Shown piece after piece: positions 16,770-25,896 of a DNA stretch of 64,000 nt; position 1 is the stretch's first letter, and every line of letters starts with the position of its first letter. The stretch is from NCBI RefSeq assembly GCF_030812415.1, contig NZ_JAUSST010000002.1:1-64000 (forward strand). Direction: 5' to 3'. The translations under genes and the position numbers were made by a program. The notes beneath the pieces were generated by a model. The model was not told where the DNA came from. It saw only the letters and a program-made list of their open reading frames with translations, and ran no database searches. This stretch comes from Paenibacillus harenae. Lineage in GTDB: Bacteria; Bacillota; Bacilli; Paenibacillales; Paenibacillaceae.

Positions 16770-18584
16770 TTAAACAGGAGTAACTCTTATGGTAACATTG
16801 TCATAGGCGTCAATGCCTGTAACAGAGAAGGTCCTTGAAATGTTCGTTGTAACCTCGCCTGTCCATAAATCCTTCAGGCAATAGCTTGCAGCATTTTTAA
16901 ATTTTTCAGCATCCATCATTTTATGCCCAATATAATCGATAATGCGGCTTACATCAACGGAATGCTCCTCCGTATCTCCTGAGTCGCTGAGATTTATAAA
17001 GGACATTGCAATATCTCCGTTCGCAAGAGGCTTTACAAGAATATCAACACGGTTGTTATTAGCAATATATGCCGTATCGGGATTGGTATTATCGATAGAG
17101 CAGTAAATTCTTTTTGCCTGAATGCCGAGGGGATCCTGATTCAACGCGATTACATCTTTGTTCGCAATAATCATCCATAGCTCGTCACCCTTTGTAACCC
17201 GTCTTAAATCCATTCCAAGCATAATCGGAGAATTCATCATACACCACATCGTCATATGAGTTTTACTCATGGTAGTAGTGATTCCGTTCATACCGATTAC
17301 AAGCATATCGGGATCGTTCCACCCCTTGTCGAGTCCGGCAAACTCGTCCATAATAACCGCCTTGCTGTACTGCGAGGTTATACTTGCGGTATTGTTTGAA
17401 CTCCATTCGGCGGAGCCCGGCTCACCATCAGAGCCGACGCAGAAGGTTATATCATTAAGAATACGCCAGGAGTCTCCAACCTTATATCCCCAGTTATGAG
17501 GCTGTGTTTTACCCCATTCACAGATTGAGAATACAATATCATGGTCAGGGTCAGCCTTGTTCAAGCCTTCGAGCAAAGCCGCATAGGAATTAAGGGTATT
17601 TTCCTGCCTTCTGTGGTTCATAAGACGTATAATATTTTCTCCCTCATTTAAGGAAACCGTTATTTCTTCCGAATCTGCAAAGTCAGCTGTACTTTGGGTA
17701 AGAGGAAGCAAATCATCAAAATATCGAGTTTCATTATCTGCGTTTCCTACGGCAAGCTGAAGCCAGCGTCCAGTGCCATCCTGCTCACCGCTTGCGTAAT
17801 TTATGGTTATGGCGTATTCTCCGCCAGCCGGTGCGTTCACAGTAAACTTAAGCTCGCTCCATCGGTCGCCCACAGGTGTTGTACCCACGTTTGTTCCGTC
17901 GAATGTACCGATATTTGTCACAAAGTCGCCACTGTTTTTCGATGCACCCTGGCCTAGAAGCACACCGTCCTTAACAGCATTTAAAGTTATATTCAGTTCT
18001 CCACCCGTAACCGTTATGCTTCTGATATTCGGGGCATAGGAATATTTGGCATTTGTTGAGTCTGAGAACGTTGCATTGTCCCAAAGGTAGTAGCAGTTAT
18101 CAACCTTGATAAAGTCAACCCCCCAGTCCATATAAGACCTCGTGTCGACATCCTCAAAGCCGCAAGTGCCTACCGCAGAGCCTGCGCAAAGATGTGTACC
18201 TATATCGTTGTACATGCCGAATTTAAGTCCCTTGCTGCGGATGTAATCGGATAATGCCTTAAAGCCGCTTGGAAATTTAATCGTTTCATTTGAAAGCAAT
18301 CCGTTTACGCGTTCGGATTTATAGCAGCCGTCATCGAGCACGACATACTTGTATCCCAGATCCGCAAGTCCCAAATCAACGATTGCGTCTGCCATTGCCT
18401 TTGTGAGTGCCTCGTTGTTCTTGCTGCCAAAAGCATTCCAACTGTTCCAGCCCATGGCAGGAAGGCGTCCCTGCTTTTTATTTAAAAGCACCTTGCCGTT
18501 TGAGAAAGCCGGAAACATATAGTAGGGATCCATGATCTCGTCCGGCGCAGTCCTTGATGTAGCTCTAGCCGATACTTTCTCCAT
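16770..18584 (-). CDS. GH27 alpha-galactosidase with a binding module inserted in the barrel
   Basis: The 604-residue enzyme shows the GH27 barrel start GWNSWNAFG, VVLDDGCY, the nucleophile Asp162 in FIKVDNCYY, the Cys-containing strand SICEWGK, the acid/base Asp378 in WRILNDITF, then WNDPDMLVIG and NSPIMLGMDLR, with a C-terminal beta domain. Between KVDNCY and SICEWGK about 145 extra residues (from 190 to 335) form a CBM35/CBM6-like sandwich with GGEYAITINYASG and EGENIIRLMNHR. It would hydrolyse terminal alpha-1,6-galactose. No signal peptide is present. AAGGAGG lies seven bases before the ATG. It is divergent from an AraC regulator and followed by the SLH-rhodanese gene. Base composition and codon choice differ from the window's G+C-richer genes, suggesting transfer. 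Confidence 0.92.
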   Translation of the reverse strand: MEKVSARATSRTAPDEIMDPYYMFPAFSNGKVLLNKKQGRLPAMGWNSWNAFGSKNNEALTKAMADAIVDLGLADLGYKYVVLDDGCYKSERVNGLLSNETIKFPSGFKALSDYIRSKGLKFGMYNDIGTHLCAGSAVGTCGFEDVDTRSYMDWGVDFIKVDNCYYLWDNATFSDSTNAKYSYAPNIRSITVTGGELNITLNAVKDGVLLGQGASKNSGDFVTNIGTFDGTNVGTTPVGDRWSELKFTVNAPAGGEYAITINYASGEQDGTGRWLQLAVGNADNETRYFDDLLPLTQSTADFADSEEITVSLNEGENIIRLMNHRRQENTLNSYAALLEGLNKADPDHDIVFSICEWGKTQPHNWGYKVGDSWRILNDITFCVGSDGEPGSAEWSSNNTASITSQYSKAVIMDEFAGLDKGWNDPDMLVIGMNGITTTMSKTHMTMWCMMNSPIMLGMDLRRVTKGDELWMIIANKDVIALNQDPLGIQAKRIYCSIDNTNPDTAYIANNNRVDILVKPLANGDIAMSFINLSDSGDTEEHSVDVSRIIDYIGHKMMDAEKFKNAASYCLKDLWTGEVTTNISRTFSVTGIDAYDNVTIRVTPV

Positions 18585-18707
18585 AAGAAATCCTCCTTAA
18601 ACTTGCATTTTCATTTTTATGATAGGACAAATATATGTGTTAATAAATATGTTTTTATCGAGTCATTATGGGGAAATGTGATATATTAATTTCGGGAGCT
18701 GATCTCA
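18585..18707. promoter_or_regulatory. Divergent control region, GH27 operon and AraC gene
   Basis: This 123-base A+T-rich gap must hold the promoters for both directions. It contains AAGGAGG for GH27 at its left edge and GGGAGC before the TTG of the regulator at its right edge. No clear -35/-10 pair or CcpA site was found. The neighbouring AraC protein probably binds here (inference). Confidence 0.5.
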
Positions 18708-19532
18708 TTGAAACTATATTATGCAAAAAGCCCTTTGATCTCATCTGATATTTATCCCATGCAATATGGCGAACAGCAGTGTGATAACGGATATTCCTTC
18801 GGACCTGCAGTGCGTAACTTCTATTTAATTCATTACATTTACAGCGGGCAAGGCGAATTGCATATTAATAACAAAGCTTATAAAGTACATGCAGGACAGT
18901 TTTTTCTGATTTATCCGAAACAAACTGCCTATTATAAGGCAGATGACAATGAGCCGTGGCTGTATCGCTGGATTGAGTTTGACGGCAGCTTTTCGGAAAA
19001 GATTATGACTGTGACAGGCTTCTCACACGAAAACCACGTTATAAATGATGATAATGGCGTCGGAATCGCACTTAAGAATATAATTGATTTAGGCTGGTCT
19101 GATTTCGAAACAATCATGAGCCATTTTTGGCCATTTATCGCGGCACTTACGAAGGGGAAATTATTAAAGAAAGATGAGAATACAGCAGAAACATATGTCT
19201 CTTATGCAAAAAACTATATAAGAAGCAATGTTCACAAAAGGATATCCGTTTCTGAAATTGCACACTTTTTAAACATAGACCGCAGTCATCTGGCACGTAT
19301 CTTCAAAAGCATTTGCGGCATAAGCACACAGCAGTTTATCATTTCTCTAAAAATGGAGACAGCTTCACAATCACTCAAAAAAAACAGTATGACCATTAAA
19401 GAAGTCGCCAATAGTGTCGGATATGACAATCAGATGGAATTTTCGAAGCTGTTTAAAAAACACTTTAATATGACCCCCACACAATGGAGAGAACAAGAGT
19501 TCTTTCAACAGTCCATAAATAACTATGAATGA
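18708..19532 (+). CDS. AraC-family regulator of the alpha-galactosidase operon
   Basis: Residues about 1-150 of 274 form an AraC-type cupin (GQGELHINNKAYKVHAGQFF, PWLYRWIEFDG). Residues about 175-270 carry two helix-turn-helix motifs: RISVSEIAHFLNIDRSHLAR then SMTIKEVANSVGYDNQMEFS with KKHFNMTPTQWRE. The TTG at 18708 is used with GGGAGC upstream. Divergent placement next to the GH27 operon, and the shared low G+C content, suggest it activates that operon in response to a galactoside (inference). Confidence 0.88.
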   Translation: MKLYYAKSPLISSDIYPMQYGEQQCDNGYSFGPAVRNFYLIHYIYSGQGELHINNKAYKVHAGQFFLIYPKQTAYYKADDNEPWLYRWIEFDGSFSEKIMTVTGFSHENHVINDDNGVGIALKNIIDLGWSDFETIMSHFWPFIAALTKGKLLKKDENTAETYVSYAKNYIRSNVHKRISVSEIAHFLNIDRSHLARIFKSICGISTQQFIISLKMETASQSLKKNSMTIKEVANSVGYDNQMEFSKLFKKHFNMTPTQWREQEFFQQSINNYE

Positions 19533-19559
19533 AACCAAAGCCCTGACGAATTGACGGGG

Positions 19560-19890
19560 TTCATTTGTGCTGCAAGAAGAGAAGACAAAGGAACCTTTTG
19601 AGGCTGGAGAGATTGCCAGAATTGAAAAGGAAATTGAAAAAACCAAAACTTTTTGCTGCCAGCGATGATGGTATTGCTGAGGAGGATATACGTCTAGAGT
19701 TGAAGGAACTAACGCATAAGAAAATACATTAAATGCCCAATTACTTGAACTAACGAATGTGTTAAATTCTTCTCAAAATACAGAGTTCAATATCAAAGTG
19801 TTGTTGGAAGCTGTTCAATATTAGTTATCTAAAGGTCAAGCTGAGCTATCATTTGATGAAAAACGTGATTTGATTCGGCGTAAGCGTCAA
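19560..19890 (+). pseudogene. Large serine recombinase, C-terminal remnant
   Basis: Broken frames read GEIARIEKEIEKTK, GIAEEDIRLELKELTHKK and LSFDEKRDLIRR. This order of a Glu/Lys-rich coiled coil followed by S.DEKR.LIRR is typical of the C-terminal part of large serine recombinases. Several stops and frameshifts interrupt it and the catalytic N-terminal domain is missing. It forms the right border of the GH27 block together with the IS66 remnant. Confidence 0.5.
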
Positions 19891-19963
19891 ATTCAGCACA
19901 CCTTCAAGAACCCAAATATATATGAGAAAATGAAGGCATCCCAATTAAATTGGAGGTTGCCTT

Positions 19964-20322
19964 ATGACCACAAAAGAACAGCGTCGCAAGGATTGGTCAG
20001 CTCGTATCGCCGATTATCGCGGCATTCCTTGCGGACGGACGACTCGATCTCGACAACAACAGAAGCGAGCGGTCGATTAAACCTTTTGTAATTGGTCGGA
20101 AAAATTGGCTTTTTAGCAACACGCCGCGAGGCGCAAAGGCCAGCGCTAACATTTAAAGCGTTGTCGAAACGGCCAAGGAAAATGGACTCAAGCCATTCGA
20201 CTACTTGAAGTTTCTCTTTGAACAGCTACCTCAACTAACAGGTCAGCTCGATCCGAAGGCATTGGAGCCATTCATGCCATGGTCAGCTTCGCTGCCAACG
20301 CATTGCCGGCTAAATTCTTAAA
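19964..20322 (+). mobile_element. IS66-family element with internal deletion
   Basis: An ATG at 19964 starts MTTKEQRRKDWSARIADYR, the typical beginning of the small IS66 accessory orf. Right after this the sequence becomes the C-terminus of the IS66 DDE transposase in another frame: DGRLDLDNNRSERSIKPFVI, GRKNWLFSNTPRGAKAS, then a stop and ETAKENGLKPFDYLKFLFEQ. Everything in between, about 2 kb in a complete element, is gone. The element cannot move itself. GGAGG at 19952 belongs to the accessory orf. Confidence 0.8.
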
Positions 20323-20339
20323 CAGTAGACATTTCTTCT

Positions 20340-20366
20340 CCCCCATCCCGAGGTGGGGGTTGTTTG
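20340..20366 (+). terminator. Hairpin after IS66 remnant
   Basis: CCCCCA and TGGGGG form a stem around TCCCGAGG, followed by TTGTTTGATATTC. It is a plausible but weak terminator. Confidence 0.4.
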
Positions 20367-20520
20367 ATATTCATTTTTTTCTTGATAGCCAGTTTTTCGC
20401 ATACGATATGCAAAAGTTGCGACTATGTCATCATCATTCTTCTTAGTAATGCCCGAAACCCGCGTTGCTAGCTATCCTGCCTAGGCCACTTCCATGCAGT
20501 AAAGATAATTAGTAACGTAA

Positions 20521-20952
20521 TTACCGTAACGAAGAAGGCCATTTCCATGCATACCAGATAATTAGACAAAGAAGAGCGACTTCTACAACAGCGCCAAACA
20601 CCATGTGCACCCAAGCCTCTCCTGTCAAATTAAACAATGTATAGGGAATATACACCGCGGCAATAATGATATTTGCCCAGCGACTTACTTTTGCCGGCAG
20701 GGCAACAGAAAGGAAAATCATAAGAGCTGGAATTGTTACCGAAATCAGTGCTATCAATAGAAAGACATATGAAATGTCAAATATAAATATTTTTCCTGCC
20801 AGAATACCTTCTATTTTGCCCGGCATATATAAGGCGAAATAATCAACATAAATATAGAGAAACATAAAACTCGCCCACAGCGTAGCAATCTTCAGTTTCG
20901 AACTGACTTTGATGTCTTCCAGTGCATTTTGTGCTTTATTTTGTGTATTCAT
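20521..20952 (-). CDS. DUF6326-like four-helix membrane protein
   Basis: The 143-residue protein has a polar N-terminus with EDIKVSSKLKIATLWASFMF and four hydrophobic segments (about 25-45, 58-80, 88-108, 112-135). The opening segment and the FMFLYIYVDYFALYMPG stretch match my memory of the DUF6326 family; function is unknown. AAAGGAGA lies seven bases before the ATG. It stands alone, with a decayed region on both sides. Confidence 0.65.
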   Translation of the reverse strand: MNTQNKAQNALEDIKVSSKLKIATLWASFMFLYIYVDYFALYMPGKIEGILAGKIFIFDISYVFLLIALISVTIPALMIFLSVALPAKVSRWANIIIAAVYIPYTLFNLTGEAWVHMVFGAVVEVALLCLIIWYAWKWPSSLR

Positions 20953-21404
20953 ATTAATCTCTCCTTTAAGGTTATATGGTTTCTCTTGCCTACAACCTTA
21001 GTCTAAATGAGAAGTATAAACACCCTCGAAAGCAATTCTAAAAGTTTTCTAAAATATAACATTTTGAGGGTTCATGGGTTTTGCCGCTCATCAACAAGTC
21101 CATCCACATCCACTGGTGGTTTTCCACTCACCTCAAAAGCAGCCAATTGTGTGCTGCCAGTCCTAATATGAGATAATACTACTTCGGCTAATAATTGATC
21201 ATGCTCGTCATTCCAGGAGTCCTCACGTTTTTATCACCCAACTCTAGACACCTCTTTCTACTACTATTTATTAGAATTCTTACCTGTAATATTAAATTTA
21301 TTCAAAGTTAATGCATAAAAGACCCTCCAGCACCTGAAAAACAATCTAGCAGCTCAAATACGCTCACCTTTCTAAGATACCAAATATGGAGGGGAAATAA
21401 CTAT
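20953..21404. other. Intergenic region, no gene seen
   Basis: About 450 bases hold only interrupted frames. A minus-strand frame near 21070-21200 ([23 protein letters not shown]) looks like decayed coding sequence but is not recognised. The ribosome site TGGAGGGG before 21405 serves the methyltransferase remnant. Confidence 0.4.
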
Positions 21405-21779
21405 ATGTCTTTCAGTAAATATGGTGCATTATGTACAGAGGTATATGACCACACAAAGAAAATTGGTGATTCTTTTGGTGGGGATGTAGAGTATTATCGA
21501 GATCAGTTAAAACATACAAAGGGACGCATTCTTGAAGCAATGGTTGGTTCTGGAAGAATATTAATTCCATTACTGGAATCTGGTCTTGTAATAGACGGTG
21601 TTGACTATTCTCCCGAAATGTTAGCTTCTTGTCGTAAACGTTGTGACGAACGAGGATTAAACACAACCTTATATGAGTCGGATTTACAGGTGCTTTCTTT
21701 ACCACACAAATATGAAGCAATAATTATTCCTGGCGGGTCATTTTTACTCATAGAACAACGAGAAGAAAGGAATTTTTGA
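21405..21779 (+). pseudogene. Class I SAM-dependent methyltransferase, N-terminal half
   Basis: The 124 codons include the Rossmann start GRILEAMVGSGRILIPLLESG (motif I, with Ala in place of the usual Cys or Gly), VIDGVDYSPEMLA (motif II acidic position), and the strand EAIIIPGGSFLLI. Homologues are about twice as long. The frame breaks after LLIEQREERN, where an A-rich run suggests a frameshift, and the remaining fold elements are not found downstream. TGGAGGGGA precedes the ATG. Confidence 0.7.
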
Positions 21780-21861
21780 AAGGTTATTGATATAATAGAA
21801 AGGTGGGAGATTTTTGATAGAAACAAATTAGAGAAATGGTGCAGTTCGATTATGATGCATT

Positions 21862-22170
21862 GTGCGGAAATTGTGTGATGAGGAAGTAATGCGTGCTGCT
21901 TATGAAAGTGCATTCAACTTAGAAGAAGCACAAAATTGGCTTAACAGACATCTTAAAAGATATGAAGAGTATGGTTTTGGACTTTGGGCTATTGTATTAA
22001 AAGAAACAAATGAAATGATTGGTCAATGTGGCTTGACAATGCAAGGCTGGAGAGAAAAAGAAATTTTGGAAATAGGATTTTTGTTTCAAAAAGCGTATTG
22101 GCACAAAGGTTACGCAACAGAAGCGGCAATTGCTTGCAAGGAATACGCTTTCGATTCGGCAGGTTGTTAG
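21862..22170 (+). pseudogene. GNAT acetyltransferase, central fragment
   Basis: The frame carries the core of a RimJ/RimL-like GNAT fold: YGFGLWAIVLKETNEMIGQC, EILEIGFLFQKAYWHKGYAT (the acetyl-CoA binding strand and loop) and EAAIACKEYAFD. The N-terminal strand pair is eroded and the frame stops at CCFDSAGC-like residues before the last two strands. A G-run near 22169 may be the frameshift point. Its function before decay is unknown. Confidence 0.7.
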
Positions 22171-22295
22171 GGAAATTAGGGTTTTCGAACATACAGTTGA
22201 ATTTTTACGTTTTAACCTTTGATAAGGAGCAAATGAAGGGCTGTATTCAATGTCAATTGAACAGCTTAATTAATAATTTCTAATTGCGCACTAAT

Positions 22296-22666
22296 GACAT
22301 TAAGATTGAAATCCTGATGTACATGCGAAGTTTGAAGAAGACGCGCAAAGACGTGTCGCTCCACGACTCGATCGGTACGGACAAGGAAGGCAACGATATT
22401 ACGTTGATCGACATCCTCGGCACGGAAGCCGACGATGTGGCGGATAAAGTGCAGCTCAAGATCGAGAAATCGAAAATATACAAAAACCTCGACATATTGG
22501 ATGATGGGGAAAAGAAGACGTCATCGGCCGCTTCGGCCTCATCCACGGCGGCGACGAACGGACGCAGCGGGAGATTGCGAAGGAGCTGGGCATCAGCCGC
22601 AGTGAAGCTCACCTGGAAGAGAAATCCGAGGCTCCTGAGCTCCAACTGCGGTTCGAAATGCCGTAG
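22296..22666 (+). pseudogene. sigK: Sporulation sigma factor (sigma-K type), C-terminal half only
   Basis: From about 22305 the frame reads [20 protein letters not shown], then [41 protein letters not shown] frameshift near 22510 moves the rest to the next frame: [20 protein letters not shown] and KELGISRS. This is the region 3 to early region 4 part of sigma-K (sigma-E is the alternative). Regions 1.2 and 2 are absent, as is the final helix of region 4. Similarity begins at the place corresponding to the IENE codons of Bacillus subtilis sigma-K, where the skin element splits that gene. It has no start or promoter of its own. Confidence 0.8.
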
Positions 22667-22712
22667 GTGCGATGATGCGGTATTTTTTTTAGTCCAATTC
22701 TATGATATTCAT

Positions 22713-22750
22713 AAAAACAGCCAGCAAAGGAATGACCTTCGCTAGCTGTT
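22713..22750 (-). terminator. Terminator of the siderophore importer operon
   Basis: On the minus strand AACAGCTAGC and GCTGGCTGTT form an interrupted stem, followed by TTTTTATG. It lies directly after the stop of the permease gene. Confidence 0.7.
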
Positions 22751-22753
22751 GCC

Positions 22754-24766
22754 CTATAGCTTTCTAGTATGTGATCGAAACATCAAGAATAGAAAATAAG
22801 GTGCGCCAATCAATGTGATTAATAGTCCGGATGGAATTTCGACCGGAGCAAGTATCGTTCGACCGATAGCATCGGCTAAAACCAGAAGCAGAGCACCGAG
22901 CAAGCTCGATAATACGATGGATTGTCGAGTGTTATGCCCAATTAAGCTTCTTATCATATGAGGCACGATTAAACCGAGGAAGCCTACAGTTCCTACGGAA
23001 GCGACAGCACCAGCAGAGAGAAGAACACCTACAGTCATTGCAGCGAATCGCGTTTTACGCACCGATAAACCGAATCCTATGGCGCTATCATCAGAGAATG
23101 CGAGTAAATCAAACCTGCGGCCTAGCCACCATGCAAGGGGAAGAAGAACGACTAGGAATATGCAGATGATGAGGAATTGATCCCACGTACGACCGTAAGT
23201 CGAGCCAGTCAACCATATATAGCTTTCGCTTCCCCATAATGGTCCCAGTACGATTAAGGCTTGAATACCCGCGGAGCCAACAGCAGAAACCGCGATCCCC
23301 AGAAGAATAAGTACCGGGGGATTAAGCGACTTGCGCCATGCGAATAAGAATATGACGGCAGCAGCAAGTATTGCTCCGCCCATGGCAGCGATCGGAAGAA
23401 ATATAATCGATAATTGCGGCCAGGCAATAAGTACAAGCAGTGCTCCGAATCCAGCTCCCGAGGTCACTCCCAGGATAGACGAATCGGCTAATGGATTGCG
23501 AACGGATGCTTGGATAAGAACACCGCTTACGCTTAGTGCTATTCCTGCGCATGCGGCTACAAGGGTTCGCGGTAAACGTAAATTCAAGAGAATGGAATAT
23601 GACGTTGCTTCGTCAGCCCCTATTAAGCTCGCAAATAACTGACTTAGCGGAATACGTGTGCCGCCCATTGTCATGGTTATAAGAATGAATGAAACAACAA
23701 AGAAAAGCATGATGAACGCGATAATCGGGAATCGAATCCGAACACGATTTCTGCCAATAGACATGGATGAGGCTGAATAAGTACCTGAATTATTCAGTTT
23801 CCTAAGTATGAGCCAGATTAGCCACGGCGCTCCGATTATCGCCATCATCGCTCCTACGGGCATTTCGCCTATGCTGCTACGAACCATTCGCGTAAGAACA
23901 TCAGCTGCAGTGAGCAATACAGCTCCCCAAAGGGCTGTGGCGGGAATGAGCCAATTATGCTTGCGCAATCCGCTTAGACGTACCAAGTGCGGTGCGACGA
24001 GACCAACGAATCCGATAGGTCCGACTACACTGACGACGACAGAAGCAACAAGCACCGCAAGCGCCAATCCGGCGAATCGAGTGAGATTAACCTTCTGACC
24101 TAACGATTGAGCGGTGGACTCATCCAAGATCAATACATCGAATTGTTTGCCCATAAAAAAAGCGACGATAATCACAATGCTGACTCCAGGCCATGCATAC
24201 GTAACACCTTTCCAGTCGAGCTGGGCGAGCGATCCTGAGCCCCATAAAAAAAGCGATTGTGTTTCGGTAGCGTGGAATATATGCAGAGCGCTTGTAAATG
24301 AACCTATCACCATAGCTATTATCATGCCGGAAAGCGCCAGTCGGATTGGACTTGTTGATCGACCGCCTCCTAGGACGTAAGCGCACATCGCAGCAACGCC
24401 TCCACCAGCGGCAGCAAACAGAAACGGTGACTGGTGAAGCAGGGTGGGGAAATAAATCGTTCCTACAACAACCATAAAATATGCACCGGCATTAATACCA
24501 AGCGTATCTGTGGAAGCCAACGGGTTTTTCGTAACCGTCTGCAGCAGGACACCGGCTGCTGCAAGGCCTGCACCGGAGATTACTCCTAATATCGCACGCG
24601 GCATACGCATATCCCATATTACGTTATGTGAGAGTATATCCTCGCGATGAAACAGGGCTTCAAAAACGACTTTGAAAGAGATTTGTGCTTCTCCAAAGCA
24701 CAAACTGGCTATCAACAGTAAGAAGAGGGCGGCTATGCCGCCCACGAATAAACGAAACGTTCTCAT
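22754..24766 (-). CDS. Fused FecCD-type siderophore ABC permease (FhuB-like)
   Basis: The 670 residues are two complete FecCD permease domains in one chain: domain 1 about 1-330 and domain 2 about 345-670. Each shows the family run from a RMPRAILGVISGAGLAAAG or RLPRTLVAACAGIALSVSG motif, through NPLA (KNPLAST, RNPLADS), to GFVGLVAPHLVR and GFLGLIVPHMIR, which contact the ATPase, and IGEMPVGAMMAIIGAP or VEIPSGLLITLIGAP at the end. Most Firmicute importers use two separate permeases; the fused form resembles E. coli FhuB. The start overlaps the binding-protein stop by four bases (ATGA), so translation is coupled. No ATPase gene is next to it, so a shared ATPase elsewhere must power it. Confidence 0.9.
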   Translation of the reverse strand: MRTFRLFVGGIAALFLLLIASLCFGEAQISFKVVFEALFHREDILSHNVIWDMRMPRAILGVISGAGLAAAGVLLQTVTKNPLASTDTLGINAGAYFMVVVGTIYFPTLLHQSPFLFAAAGGGVAAMCAYVLGGGRSTSPIRLALSGMIIAMVIGSFTSALHIFHATETQSLFLWGSGSLAQLDWKGVTYAWPGVSIVIIVAFFMGKQFDVLILDESTAQSLGQKVNLTRFAGLALAVLVASVVVSVVGPIGFVGLVAPHLVRLSGLRKHNWLIPATALWGAVLLTAADVLTRMVRSSIGEMPVGAMMAIIGAPWLIWLILRKLNNSGTYSASSMSIGRNRVRIRFPIIAFIMLFFVVSFILITMTMGGTRIPLSQLFASLIGADEATSYSILLNLRLPRTLVAACAGIALSVSGVLIQASVRNPLADSSILGVTSGAGFGALLVLIAWPQLSIIFLPIAAMGGAILAAAVIFLFAWRKSLNPPVLILLGIAVSAVGSAGIQALIVLGPLWGSESYIWLTGSTYGRTWDQFLIICIFLVVLLPLAWWLGRRFDLLAFSDDSAIGFGLSVRKTRFAAMTVGVLLSAGAVASVGTVGFLGLIVPHMIRSLIGHNTRQSIVLSSLLGALLLVLADAIGRTILAPVEIPSGLLITLIGAPYFLFLMFRSHTRKL

Positions 24767-25749
24767 TTTGTTATAGCTTCTACTACACGATCAACTAATA
24801 CTTTGGAGGAGAGGGGGCCGCCGAAAGTCCATGTGTCTCCACCTATGCCATAAGTCCGATTTTCTTTTACGAAATTCAAGCCGTTCCAAACCGTATTATC
24901 CTTTACGGAGTCGCCGAAAACGTTATCCTCTTCTTGGACAATGTATATGAAATTGGAGTCGCTCACTGCCGGCAGGGACTCGAAGGTAGCGTCCGTAAAA
25001 CCATACTTCTCAAATTTCTCCGATTTCCAGTCGCTGGTTAAACCAATACGGTTGAGCGTTTGAACGACTGTCGAGGTATCCGTAAACATCCTTAACGTTG
25101 CAGCGTTCTGGCTGCTGAATGCTTGGGTAATGACATAATTGAATTTATCCTTGCCGGCAGCTGCAAGTTTTTCTTTTGCCGCTGCATAATGCTCATCAAG
25201 ATCGGCGAGAACTTTATCTGCTTCTTCTGATTTTCCCACCGCCGTAGCAATGGTTTTAAAATCGTTAACCATTCCTGTGTAGGCGTCTCCTTCATTCGGA
25301 TAGGGGTCAAATTCAATCGTGGGAGCTATAGCGTTAAGCTGCTTGTAAATCGCATCGTTATTATCTGTATTCGAGATAATCAGATCAGGCTTCAAGGAAG
25401 CGATCGTCTCAAGGTTGGGCTCCCAACGCAATCCGACATCCTTTACGCTATCCGCGAGTGCCGCTTCATCCGTTACCCAAATCGAGTATTCCGCATTGTC
25501 CGCATTACCTACAGGCTGAATGCCGAGTGCGATTAATTCCTCTGTATAGATCCACTCCAAGGCGACGACGCGAGCCGCAGGCTTGTCGAGCGTAGTCTCG
25601 CCTTTGGCATGTTTAATAATAATAGGACCACCCGTGTTGGAATTATTCGAGGCAACGTTGTTAGCGTTATCCGAATTGTTCGAGCCGCAAGCTGCTGCGA
25701 TAAATAGGATAGATAATAGTATGATGCTAAGTTGTAATAGTCGGTTCAT
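24763..25749 (-). CDS. Iron-siderophore binding lipoprotein
   Basis: The 328-residue protein has a lipoprotein signal (ILLSILFIAAAC, lipobox AAAC, then a Ser/Asn-rich linker) and the FhuD/FeuA-like type III fold: RVVALEWIYTEELIALGIQP, ASLKPDLIISN, a long central helix (about 150-195), and the C-terminal lobe ending RVVEAITK. It would hand ferric siderophores to the fused permease outside the membrane. Which siderophore is not readable from the sequence. GGGGAAGTAC precedes the ATG. A Fur box lies 41 bases upstream. Confidence 0.9.
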   Translation of the reverse strand: MNRLLQLSIILLSILFIAAACGSNNSDNANNVASNNSNTGGPIIIKHAKGETTLDKPAARVVALEWIYTEELIALGIQPVGNADNAEYSIWVTDEAALADSVKDVGLRWEPNLETIASLKPDLIISNTDNNDAIYKQLNAIAPTIEFDPYPNEGDAYTGMVNDFKTIATAVGKSEEADKVLADLDEHYAAAKEKLAAAGKDKFNYVITQAFSSQNAATLRMFTDTSTVVQTLNRIGLTSDWKSEKFEKYGFTDATFESLPAVSDSNFIYIVQEEDNVFGDSVKDNTVWNGLNFVKENRTYGIGGDTWTFGGPLSSKVLVDRVVEAITK

Positions 25750-25789
25750 TGTACTTCCCCCGTAACTTGTTTTTTGGTCTTACCAATAA

Positions 25790-25804
25790 TGAGAATCAAT
25801 ATCA
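25790..25804 (-). promoter_or_regulatory. Fur box of the siderophore importer
   Basis: TGAGAATCAATATCA matches the 7-1-7 Fur consensus TGATAATNATTATCA at all but two positions outside the spacer, inside a longer palindromic stretch ATAATGAGAATCAATATCATTAT. Its place just upstream of the lipoprotein start agrees with iron repression. Confidence 0.8.
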
Positions 25805-25896
25805 TTATTTTTGGCAAAATAAGACTATCATTGATCAATAGATACTGTCAATATTTAATTGTATTTATAATCTGCGAATGATGCTACGACCGCCTG

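Noticed and set aside
20236-20262. CAACTAACAGGTCAGCTCGA looks like another copy of the CTAAC dispersed repeat
   Set aside because: It is inside the conserved C-terminal coding part of the IS66 transposase (QLTGQL) and lacks the hairpin and T run.
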